A DNA stretch of 64,000 nucleotides, taken from NCBI GenBank assembly GCA_003565155.1, contig PXDB01000035.1, positions 17,452 to 81,451 of the forward strand, given 5' to 3'. Source of the DNA: Nitriliruptoraceae bacterium (GTDB lineage: Bacteria > Actinomycetota > Nitriliruptoria > Nitriliruptorales > Nitriliruptoraceae). Below are positions 56,464 through 64,000 of this stretch, in pieces. Position 1 is the first letter of the stretch. Every line of letters starts with the position of its first letter. Below the pieces are notes generated by a model. It was not told where the DNA came from and searched no databases. It saw nothing but the letters and a program-made list of their open reading frames with translations. Position numbers and translations under genes: made by a program.

Positions 56464-57372
56464 GTGCCACAGGACCCGCGGGATCCGCGAGACGAGCCGC
56501 CAGGCGACAACCGGCCGGACGACGAGCGTCACGATGACGGGTCCGGTGACGGTTCCGAACACCGGCCCGGTGCGGCGTCCGCAGACCGCGCTGATGGCAC
56601 CGGCCACCGCGCCGATGACCCCGATCACCGCGCTGAGGATCCCGGCGACCCGACCCCAGGGCGCGATGACGCGTCGTCGGATCCGTCCGCGGGGCGCGAT
56701 GACGGGTCGTCGGATCCGTCCGCGGGGCGCGATGACGGGTCGTCCGATACCTCGGGGGCGAACCCGTCGTCGGCGATCCCCGACGACCTCTCCGGACTGT
56801 CTCCTGATGACATCCCGGACGACCTGTCCGGGCTGGACCTCGGCGGACTGCCGGAGCCGCCCATCGAGCCGACGGTCGGTCCCTACGACGTCGACGCCCC
56901 TTCCCGCCCCGACGCCCCTGACGCCCCCGACGCCAGCGGCCAGTCCGCGGCGTCGGACCGGGATGCGCCTCGGTCATCACCGCACGGGTCCCTGGCGGAG
57001 GACGCGGGAGCGGAGGCAGGCGGTGCCGACGATGACGGGGAAGCGGTTCCCGGTCCAGTCCCGACCGGCGGCCCGGTCGACCCCCGCACGCCCCGTCAGC
57101 GGCTCCGGGACCGCTACCTCGAGATCCGCGTGGCGACGATGGACCGCGACGGTGGTCCTGGCGTGGTCCTGCGCTGGTCCGCCCGGGCACCGCTGGTGAG
57201 CACCCTGGTGCTGGCGGTGCTGGTGGGCGGCGTCCTGGTGGTGACCTTCGGCGTGCCACCCGTCAGCCCGCTGTTCCTGATCCCCGTGCTGTGCGGGCCG
57301 GTCTACCCGTGGCTCAGGGTCGAGTCGAACGCCCAGTCGGCCTGGCGGGAACGGAACGCGGGCGCCGGCTGA
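56464..57372 (+). CDS. DUF3099-like two-TM protein with long disordered Asp/Pro/Ser-rich N-terminal region
   Basis: C-terminal RQRLRDRYLEIRVATMDRDGG...LVSTLVLAVLVGGVLVVTFGVPPVSPLFLIPVLCGPVYPWLRVESNAQSAWRERNAG. Confidence 0.65.
   Translation: MPQDPRDPRDEPPGDNRPDDERHDDGSGDGSEHRPGAASADRADGTGHRADDPDHRAEDPGDPTPGRDDASSDPSAGRDDGSSDPSAGRDDGSSDTSGANPSSAIPDDLSGLSPDDIPDDLSGLDLGGLPEPPIEPTVGPYDVDAPSRPDAPDAPDASGQSAASDRDAPRSSPHGSLAEDAGAEAGGADDDGEAVPGPVPTGGPVDPRTPRQRLRDRYLEIRVATMDRDGGPGVVLRWSARAPLVSTLVLAVLVGGVLVVTFGVPPVSPLFLIPVLCGPVYPWLRVESNAQSAWRERNAGAG
56659..56754 (+). repeat. 33-bp intragenic tandem repeat (about 3 copies, in frame)
   Basis: gggcgcgatgacgsgtcgtcggatccgtccgcg at 56659, 56692 and 56725; encodes GRDDxSSDPSA. 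Confidence 0.92.
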
Positions 57373-57391
57373 GGAGCCCCCTGCGGCCCGG

Positions 57392-58177
57392 TCAGGTGAC
57401 GGCCCACCACAGCGTGGTCACGTGGCGCCACGACGGCCGAGGGTGGTCGCGGAGCAGGTCGAGGAGCTCCTCGTCGCGCTCGGGGCCGATGCGCAGACGC
57501 GCCCGCAGGAACCGCAGCTGCTCGTCCTCGGTCTCCGGCGGGAGCGGGGCGGCCTCCTCCCAGTGCACCACCTCGACGTCGATGCCGGCCTCCCGCAGGA
57601 CGTCGGCGGCATCGTCGCTCGTCGGGCCGCCCGGGGCGTCGATGCCGTGGATCGCCTGCCAGTAGGGCCGTGTCCAGGCGGTCGGGTGCTCCGAGCTCAG
57701 CTCCAGGACCACCCGTCGAAGGGCCTTCGCGGCCAGCGCGTGGGCGAAGTCCCCGAGCTCGGGCGTGCCGTAGGCCGTGTGGTGGCTGACCACCACGTCG
57801 GTGCTCCTGAGGTCGTCCAGCACCTCCTGCCACGGCCCCAGCACGGCGGTGGCGGTCGCTCTGCGGGCCAGCGCCCGCTCCCGGAACGCCTCCAGCATGC
57901 TCGCCTGGACGTCCACCCCGATCAGACGCGCCGCCGGCGGTGCCAGTGGCAGGCTGCCCGCCCCGGCACCGCAACCGACGTCCATCACGCTGCCGCCCTC
58001 CGGCAGCACCGCGGTGGCGATCCGGCGCGACGGCGAGTCGAGGGTGACGCTCAGATCGGCGATGTCCGCGAACCGCTGGACCGGGAAGCCCTCGGGGGGT
58101 GGTGCGGTCGCCACCTCGTCGGGGATGCGCCAGCGTGCCAGGCCAGCTGCCCACCGTTCGGCTGCGGTGTCCGTCAC
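57392..58177 (-). CDS. Class I SAM-dependent methyltransferase
   Basis: GSVMDVGCGAGAGSLPLAPPAARLIGVDVQASMLEAFRERA. Confidence 0.85.
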   Translation of the reverse strand: MTDTAAERWAAGLARWRIPDEVATAPPPEGFPVQRFADIADLSVTLDSPSRRIATAVLPEGGSVMDVGCGAGAGSLPLAPPAARLIGVDVQASMLEAFRERALARRATATAVLGPWQEVLDDLRSTDVVVSHHTAYGTPELGDFAHALAAKALRRVVLELSSEHPTAWTRPYWQAIHGIDAPGGPTSDDAADVLREAGIDVEVVHWEEAAPLPPETEDEQLRFLRARLRIGPERDEELLDLLRDHPRPSWRHVTTLWWAVT

Positions 58178-58558
58178 GCCGGTGCCTTTGCTCGCGACTT
58201 CGTCGCCTCCGCGCCACGTGCTGCGAACCGTTCACAGCCTAGTCACGTCGCTGCGCCGGGCCGGGGTCGGGGCTGGTTGGCTCCGCACCGGCGCTGCGGG
58301 GCCCCGGGGCTGCGGGGCCCCTGCGCGTCGGGTTGGGGTCGCTGAGGGGTCGGGGATGTCCCGTTCTGTCGCCCGACGTCGCTTCCTGGGGAGGTTGGGC
58401 CGCGTGCCGGGTCACCGGTGTCCCGTGCCGTCGCCCGGCACCGGTCCCCGGTCACGTCGGGGGCGCGTACGGGGCCGCCGACGGCGCGCACGGTCCACCG
58501 CCGCCCCGGACCACGCCCGTCAGCGGCGCATCGAGCGGTCGCGGCGCCTACGGCCCCG

Positions 58559-59545
58559 CTATTGCCGCTGCTCGGCCGCGAACCACGCCGCGAGCCGGTC
58601 GAAGCCCTCGTCCAACCCGACCCGCGGCTCCCACCGCAGCACCGCACGCACCTGCCGCTGGTCGAACCAGTGGGCGGTCGCGAGCTGCTCGGCGAGGAAG
58701 GCCGTCATCGGTGGGTCGTCCGTGCGCTGCAGCCGCGCCCACACCTTCTCCGCCACCGAGCCGCCGGCGTAGGCCACCGGCAGCGGCACGTGGCGGTGCG
58801 GCGCCGGCAGGCCCGCGGCCCGGCAGATGCGCGACAGCAGCTCGGCCACGGTGCGGGGCTGACCGTTGGAGACCACGAAGGCCCGGCCGGATACCTCGGG
58901 CGCGGCGGCACGGTCCAGGGCCGCGACCAACGCGTCGACGGCGTTGTCGAGGTAGGTGGTGTCGATCAGGGCGGCGCCGTCGTCCACCAGCGCCAACCGA
59001 CCGGATCGTGCGCGGTCCACGATCCGACCGATCAGCTGGGTGTCACCGGGTCCCCACACCAGGTGCGGGCGGATCGCCACCACCGCGAGGGCGTCGGCGG
59101 CACCGAGCGCCAACTGCTCGGCCCGCGCCTTGGTGCGGGCGTAGTGTCCCTTGGTGGCCAGGGCGTCGGCGAGACCGGCGCCCGCACCGACCAGGGGCTC
59201 CCCGGCGTGCGCCACCGAGGGGGTGGACACGTGCACGAGCCGCTCGACATCCTCCGCCCGGGCGGCCGCGAGCACGTTCGCGGTCCCGTCGACGTTGGCG
59301 GCGGTGAACTCGGTCTCGGTGCCGACCACCCCGACACGGGCGGCGAGGTGGACGACCGCCTCCTGCCCGGCGGCGGCCCGGCGGACCACCTCGGCGTCGG
59401 CGATGTCGCCGAGCACCTCACGGGTCGGTGGCGCGGCGCCCGAGGGGCGTCGCTGCAGGACGGTGACCTCCTCGCCGCGGTCGGCGAGGGCCTGGGCGGT
59501 GGCGCGGCCGAGCATGCCGCTGGCGCCGGTGACGAGCACCTTCAT
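58559..59545 (-). CDS. oleD: NAD-dependent epimerase/dehydratase, OleD-type 2-alkyl-3-ketoacid reductase
   Basis: MKVLVTGASGMLGRATAQALADRGEEVTVLQR...HYARTKARAE (YxxxK)...IRPHLVWGPGDTQLIGRIVDRARSGRLALVDDG; overlaps the OleBC gene by ATGA. Confidence 0.88.
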   Translation of the reverse strand: MKVLVTGASGMLGRATAQALADRGEEVTVLQRRPSGAAPPTREVLGDIADAEVVRRAAAGQEAVVHLAARVGVVGTETEFTAANVDGTANVLAAARAEDVERLVHVSTPSVAHAGEPLVGAGAGLADALATKGHYARTKARAEQLALGAADALAVVAIRPHLVWGPGDTQLIGRIVDRARSGRLALVDDGAALIDTTYLDNAVDALVAALDRAAAPEVSGRAFVVSNGQPRTVAELLSRICRAAGLPAPHRHVPLPVAYAGGSVAEKVWARLQRTDDPPMTAFLAEQLATAHWFDQRQVRAVLRWEPRVGLDEGFDRLAAWFAAEQRQ

Positions 59546-62500
59546 GTGGAGGCCCCCTGCTGCTGGTCCACGGCCGGGGCGGTGTCGGCCGCAGCCGGGG
59601 TGGCCGCGGCGGGGACCGCTGGTGCAGGGTGGGCGGCCGTCGCGCCCGCACCTGTTGTCGTGTCCCCATCGGAGCGCACCCCGCGTCCGGCGAGGGTCGC
59701 TGCGGCGCGGCGTGCCACCTCGGCGCGGTCGATCTTGGACTGGTGGCGGATGTCCACGGGCAGCTCCGGCACGGCGAGCACCGCGGTCACCTCGACGCCC
59801 ACGGCGCGCGCCACCTCGCTGCGGACACGGTCGACCAGGCTCAGCGGGGCGAGCTGGGTCCGGCCGGCCGGTGGGTCCGTGGTGAGCACGACCACCACCT
59901 GCTGGGTGCCGGCTGGTCCGACGCCCACGGCGGCGGCCATCGTGACGTGCTCGATGGACTCCACCGCCTGCTCGACACCGACGGGGGTGACCACGCCGGC
60001 GGCCGTGGTGATGATGTGGGACAGCCGCCCCTCGATCCAGATCCGACCTTCCGCATCGAGGTGGCCGACGTCGCCCGTGCGGTGCCAGCCGGGCTCGCGG
60101 GAGCTCTCCAGCTCGGTCAGTGCCAGCCGGTCGTAGCGGTCCTTGCGGTGGGGTGCGGCGACGCACACCTCGCCGGTGATGCCGGGCTGCTGGGTGCGGG
60201 CGCCGGTGGCACGACCGCGTTCGTCGAGGGGGCTGACCTCCACCTCGACCCCCGGGACGGGGTGGCCGACGCATACGCCGTCGCCGTCGCCGACCGCCTC
60301 GATGCTCGTGAGGTCGATGTCGGCCACGGGCAGGCACTCGGTCATGCCGTAGGGGGTGTGGGCGCTCGCGTTCGGCACGACCGCGGCCATGCGCCGGAGC
60401 AGCCGGGCGGGGACCGGGGCACCGGCCGACAGCAGGGTGCGCACCCCGGCCAGCGCCGTCGCGTGCTCGCCGCCCAGCTCCCCCGCCGTGCGCGCCACGT
60501 TGTCGAGCGCCGCGGGCGAGGCGAACACCAGGGTGGCCTCGATGGCCGACACAGCCTCGGCCAGCGCGGTGGCCGTCAGGGTCGCCGGGGCGGTCACGTC
60601 CATGTCGGGGACCATCGAGGTGATCCCGAGCGCCGGGCCGTACAGCGCGAAGGGTGCGAAGGCCGCCACCAGGCGGTCGGTGTCGGTGATCCGGTAGGTG
60701 TCACGCAGGGCGTCGCGCTGCGCCTCGAGCTGGCGGTGGCGGTAGACGACGCCCTTGGCCGGGCCGGTCGAGCCGGAGGTGAAGGCGATCGCCGCCTCCT
60801 CGTCCGGGCCGGGCGGCGGGGGTAGGACGGCGTCGGGGTCGCTGGTGGCGCGGGGGCTGCGCCGGCCGGTGACCAGCTCCTGGCCGTGGGACAACGGCCC
60901 CTGGCCGCGGTCGATACGGGCCTGGCCGTGGGCGATCAGCTGGGTGAGGGTGGCCTCGGCGCCGCTGGAGCGCAGCAGCGCGGCGGGTGGCTCACCGGCG
61001 GCGATGCGGCGTCCCGGCCAGCGCAGGACGGCCGCGGCGGCCAGGGCCTTCGGGATCGCGACGAGGTGGTCGGGGGCGGCGCTGCGCAGGGCGCGGCCGA
61101 GCCCCTTCGGTCCGAGGCCGGCGTCGGCAACGACCACCGTGGCACCGAGCCGCCAGCAGGCGTACAGCAGGGTGGCGAGTTCTCGGCCCGGGGTGACCAG
61201 GGACGCGACGCGGTGGCCCGGCGCGACGCCGTGGGCGTGGAGGCCGGCCGCCAGCGCATGCACGTCCGCCGAGAGCTCCGCGAAGGTGGTGCGCCGCGGT
61301 GCGCCGCTGGCGTCACCGGGTGCGGCCGGTTCCACGATGGCGTCGGTGGCGGCCCGTGCGGGGTCGGTGAGGGCGGCCCAGGCGGGGACCCGGACGGGGT
61401 CGGCGTCGGCCGGGGTGTCGGTCGGGGCCGCGGGGGTGTCGGACGGGGTCGCAGCCGCGTCGGATGGGGTGTCGGTCGAGGTCGCGGGGGCGTCGGTCGG
61501 GGTCGCAGCCGCGTCGGCCGGGGTCGCAGCCGCGTCGGCCGGGGTGTCGGTCGGGGCCGCGGTCGCGTCGCCGGTCGAGCGGACCGCGTGCGCCACAGCG
61601 TCCGGTGCGGCGCCGCCACCCGTCGGACCCGCCACCTCGACACGTGCGGGGAGCCATCGACGGAGCGCACCGGCGAGGTCGGCATCCTCCGGTGTGAGGT
61701 GGCTCGCGCCCTCGACGCGGTGGACGTCCGCCTGGGGCACCCGCGCCTCGAGGTCGTGCAGGTAGCGGTCGGAGAACACCGGGTCCTCCGGGCCCCACAG
61801 CAGCAGGGTCGGCACGTCGCGCAGGTCGTCGAGGCCCGCGGCGACCGCGTCCAGGGTCGGGGCGCTCTCGTGCGTGTCGTCGAGAGGGATGTCGCGCACG
61901 AACCCGCCGATCGCCCGACGGCGCTCCGGTGTGCCGTAGGGCGCGGCGTAGGCGGCCCGCACGGGCGGCTCCAGTGCCGGGCGGGACAGCCCCGTGGCGC
62001 CGCGGACGAAGGTCGGTGTCCGCACCGTGACGTTCTCGAGCACCCCGGGCAGCCGCGCGGCGCGGATCAACCTCGGCGCGGTGCTGTCCGAGGGCTGGTG
62101 GACGGCGGTGTTGGTCAGCACCAGCCCGCTCACCCCGTCGCGGTGCGCCAGTGCCCAGCCGAGCGCGATGGGGCCGCCCCAGTCGTGGGCCAGCAGCACC
62201 ACCGGGCCGTCGTCGAGGCCGAGCGCCGCCGTCAACCGACCGAGGTCGTCGATGCGTCGGGCGAGGGGACGGTGGGTGCCGGTGCGCTGCGAGTAGCCCA
62301 TGTCGAGGTGGTCGGGCGCCACCACGCGCCAGCCGGGAGGCGGGTCAGCCAGCACGGCGCGGAAGGCGTAGGACCAGGTGGGGTTGCCGTGCACGCAGAG
62401 GATCGTGCCGGTGACCCCGGCCCCGCCGGCCGGATCCCCGGCGTCGCCGTCCGCGGCGTGGGTGTCGAGGACGTGCCAGGTGCGCTCCCCACCCTCGGCG

Positions 62501-62625
62501 TCGATCGCCCGGACCAGACGGGACCAGGCCGGGTCCAGCCCGCCGAGGCCCGGCGGTGGGTGCTGCGCCTGCAGGCCGGGTGGTTCGGGCGCTGCCTCAG
62601 GGGCGGTCGCTGCGTGCGCCGACAT
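59542..62625 (-). CDS. oleBC: OleB-OleC fusion: alpha/beta hydrolase (beta-lactone decarboxylase) plus AMP-dependent synthetase (beta-lactone synthetase)
   Basis: N-terminal LLAHDWGGPIALGWALAHRDG (HLD-like nucleophile Asp); C-terminal AIAFTSGSTGPAKGVVYRHRQLEAQRDALRDTY, TPYGMTECLPVADI; sits between OleA and OleD. Confidence 0.92.
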   Translation of the reverse strand: MSAHAATAPEAAPEPPGLQAQHPPPGLGGLDPAWSRLVRAIDAEGGERTWHVLDTHAADGDAGDPAGGAGVTGTILCVHGNPTWSYAFRAVLADPPPGWRVVAPDHLDMGYSQRTGTHRPLARRIDDLGRLTAALGLDDGPVVLLAHDWGGPIALGWALAHRDGVSGLVLTNTAVHQPSDSTAPRLIRAARLPGVLENVTVRTPTFVRGATGLSRPALEPPVRAAYAAPYGTPERRRAIGGFVRDIPLDDTHESAPTLDAVAAGLDDLRDVPTLLLWGPEDPVFSDRYLHDLEARVPQADVHRVEGASHLTPEDADLAGALRRWLPARVEVAGPTGGGAAPDAVAHAVRSTGDATAAPTDTPADAAATPADAAATPTDAPATSTDTPSDAAATPSDTPAAPTDTPADADPVRVPAWAALTDPARAATDAIVEPAAPGDASGAPRRTTFAELSADVHALAAGLHAHGVAPGHRVASLVTPGRELATLLYACWRLGATVVVADAGLGPKGLGRALRSAAPDHLVAIPKALAAAAVLRWPGRRIAAGEPPAALLRSSGAEATLTQLIAHGQARIDRGQGPLSHGQELVTGRRSPRATSDPDAVLPPPPGPDEEAAIAFTSGSTGPAKGVVYRHRQLEAQRDALRDTYRITDTDRLVAAFAPFALYGPALGITSMVPDMDVTAPATLTATALAEAVSAIEATLVFASPAALDNVARTAGELGGEHATALAGVRTLLSAGAPVPARLLRRMAAVVPNASAHTPYGMTECLPVADIDLTSIEAVGDGDGVCVGHPVPGVEVEVSPLDERGRATGARTQQPGITGEVCVAAPHRKDRYDRLALTELESSREPGWHRTGDVGHLDAEGRIWIEGRLSHIITTAAGVVTPVGVEQAVESIEHVTMAAAVGVGPAGTQQVVVVLTTDPPAGRTQLAPLSLVDRVRSEVARAVGVEVTAVLAVPELPVDIRHQSKIDRAEVARRAAATLAGRGVRSDGDTTTGAGATAAHPAPAVPAAATPAAADTAPAVDQQQGAST
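61380..61575 (-). repeat. Intragenic repeat encoding the Ala/Thr/Asp/Pro-rich linker between OleB and OleC domains
   Basis: Encodes TDTPADAAATPADAAATPTDAPATSTDTPSDAAATPSDTPAAPTDTPADADP. Confidence 0.85.
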
Positions 62626-62636
62626 CGGGCCTCCTC

Positions 62637-62764
62637 GCTCGCCGGGTCGTGCCGTGGTGCCGGTCGGCCGCTCGCCGGGTCGTGCCGTGGTGCCGGTCGG
62701 CCGCTCGCCGGGTCGTACCCGGCTGCGCGCCGCTCGCCGGGTCGTGCCGTGGTGGGGCCCGGGC
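62637..62764. repeat. 33-bp tandem repeat, about 4 copies, between oleA and oleBC
   Basis: gctcgccgggtcgtgccgtggtgccggtcggcc at 62637 and 62670, 29-bp variant at 62703, partial at 62732. Confidence 0.93.
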
Positions 62765-62792
62765 GGCTGCCGTCAGCGAGCCGCGACCCTAC

Positions 62793-63818
62793 TCACCACA
62801 GGATCTCGCTCGCGAGGGTGTTGATGCCGGAGCCGATGCCGCCGATCACCACGGTGTCACCGGGCTGGATGTGCTCCTGGTGCAGGGCCAGGGTCGTCGG
62901 GATCGAGGCGGGCCCGATGTTGCCCCGGTGCGGGAAGGTCATCGGTACCCGTTCCGGGTCCAGCCCGATCTGCTTGCACATCAGCTGGGTGTGCACCGAG
63001 GAGATCTGGTGCAGGATGTAGTGCTCAGCGGCACCCCAGTCCCACCCGTTGTCCCGCGCGGTGATCCAGGTCGCGTCGGCCACCTGGAGGCCGGCCTCGA
63101 GCAGCGCCTTGGTGTCGGTCCGCATGTGATCGATGGAACCGACGCACAGGTCGTTGTGCTCGGTGCCGGCGCGGGACTCGCCGCCGATCAGCCGGTGGCC
63201 CTCGGGGTGGGCGTCGGAGGGGCCGAGCACCATCGCCGCGCCTCCCGAGCCCAGCGTCAGCGAGGCGAACTCCGCGAACACATCCGCGGTGGTCGTCTCC
63301 TCACGCGCCAGCCGCTCCAGGGTGGTCTCCTGCAGCAGGCGGCTGCCCTCGCCGTCGACGATCAGCGCGTAGCGGATCTGCCCGGCGTCGATCATCGTCG
63401 CCGCGATGTGCATCGCGTTGACGAACCCCAGGCAGGCGTTGGCCAGGTCGAAGTTCAGACAGGAGGTGGGCAGGGAGAGCTGGCGGTGGACGTCCACCGC
63501 CGCCGAGGGCTCGAGGTGGGCACGGCACACCGAGGTGTCGACCAGCAGCCCGATCTGCGCGCGGTCGATGCCCGCGGCCTGGATGGCCTGCTCACCGGCA
63601 CGGGCCGCTGCATCGGCGTAGCTGACGTCCTCGGGCCACCACCGCCGCTCCACGATGCCGGCCACCTCCTCCAGCAGCCCGGGACGCAGCCCGAGACGCT
63701 CGTAGGTGCCCGTGAGCGCGGCGTCGAAGTCGGTCGAGGGCACGACGATGGGTGCGTCGGCGGCCTCGACGGACAGGATGCTGGTCCCGTGGTGGCGGAA
63801 GCTGGTGTTGCCGGACAT
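62793..63818 (-). CDS. oleA: 3-oxoacyl-ACP synthase III-type thiolase, OleA (head-to-head acyl condensation)
   Basis: Active-site CLGF context NFDLANACLGFVNAMHIAATMIDAGQIRYALIVDGEGS; HQISSVH, HRGNIGPASIPTTLA. Confidence 0.92.
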   Translation of the reverse strand: MSGNTSFRHHGTSILSVEAADAPIVVPSTDFDAALTGTYERLGLRPGLLEEVAGIVERRWWPEDVSYADAAARAGEQAIQAAGIDRAQIGLLVDTSVCRAHLEPSAAVDVHRQLSLPTSCLNFDLANACLGFVNAMHIAATMIDAGQIRYALIVDGEGSRLLQETTLERLAREETTTADVFAEFASLTLGSGGAAMVLGPSDAHPEGHRLIGGESRAGTEHNDLCVGSIDHMRTDTKALLEAGLQVADATWITARDNGWDWGAAEHYILHQISSVHTQLMCKQIGLDPERVPMTFPHRGNIGPASIPTTLALHQEHIQPGDTVVIGGIGSGINTLASEILW

Positions 63819-63917
63819 CTCGACCTCGAGAGGGTGGGGGCGTGGAACCGCTCAGCGGTGGTGCGTTGGTGTCACGGTGCGGTGGCGAGGTGGGGTGGTG
63901 GAGCGGTGCTGGGGGTG

Positions 63918-64000
63918 GGCGCCGGGCGGGGGAGCGGGGTCGGGTGGGCGTCGGGCGGGGGAGCGGGGTCGGGTGGGCGTCGGGCGGGGGAGCGGGGTCG
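63918..64000. repeat. 29-bp tandem repeat, 2 full copies plus 25 nt, truncated by window end
   Basis: ggcgycgggcgggggagcggggtcgggtg at 63918-63946, 63947-63975, 63976-64000+. Confidence 0.93.

Noticed and set aside
58261-58330. gctgcggggcccc repeat/hairpin (gcgctgcggggccccggggctgcggggcccc)
   Set aside because: Two short GC-only copies downstream of oleD; too low in complexity to call beyond a possible terminator.
1-64000. Mobile elements (IS, integrase, phage, toxin-antitoxin or restriction islands)
   Set aside because: No transposase, integrase or phage structural motifs seen; the RHH protein at 16379 pairs with SPFH, not a toxin.

Overview
64 kb of a very high-GC chromosome, most likely actinobacterial (inferred from GC content, codon use, many GTG starts and protein families). 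I support about 45 CDSs. I saw no convincing rRNA, tRNA, CRISPR array, transposase, integrase or phage module. Main content: (1) six ABC exporter systems: a NatAB-like pair at the left edge, an ATPase plus a single-chain fused double ABC-2 permease, a MacB/FtsX pair, a second NatAB-like pair, and pairs at 21.5-24.4 kb and 37.7-40.3 kb. (2) An SPFH/band-7, Arc-like RHH regulator and GPP34 (GOLPH3-like) gene run preceded by stacked palindromes. (3) A PAS-PAS-EAL c-di-GMP phosphodiesterase translationally coupled to a coiled-coil protein. (4) An oleA, oleB-oleC fusion and oleD olefin/beta-lactone cluster at the right edge. (5) Assorted hydrolases, methyltransferases, membrane proteins and domain-of-unknown-function proteins. 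The most unusual DNA-level signal is a set of short tandem repeat tracts (units 10-43 bp) with unrelated unit sequences, mostly between genes. Others are a 36-bp loopless perfect palindrome in a roughly 1 kb gene-poor gap, two copies of an inverted-pair element (half-site GTTYGCAGNNNANNGACC) beside a 28-bp tandem array, and a perfect 13-bp stem hairpin near a CNNM/CorC gene. All assignments come from reading motifs by eye; no database search was run. Start codons are my best choice and are often upstream-ambiguous.
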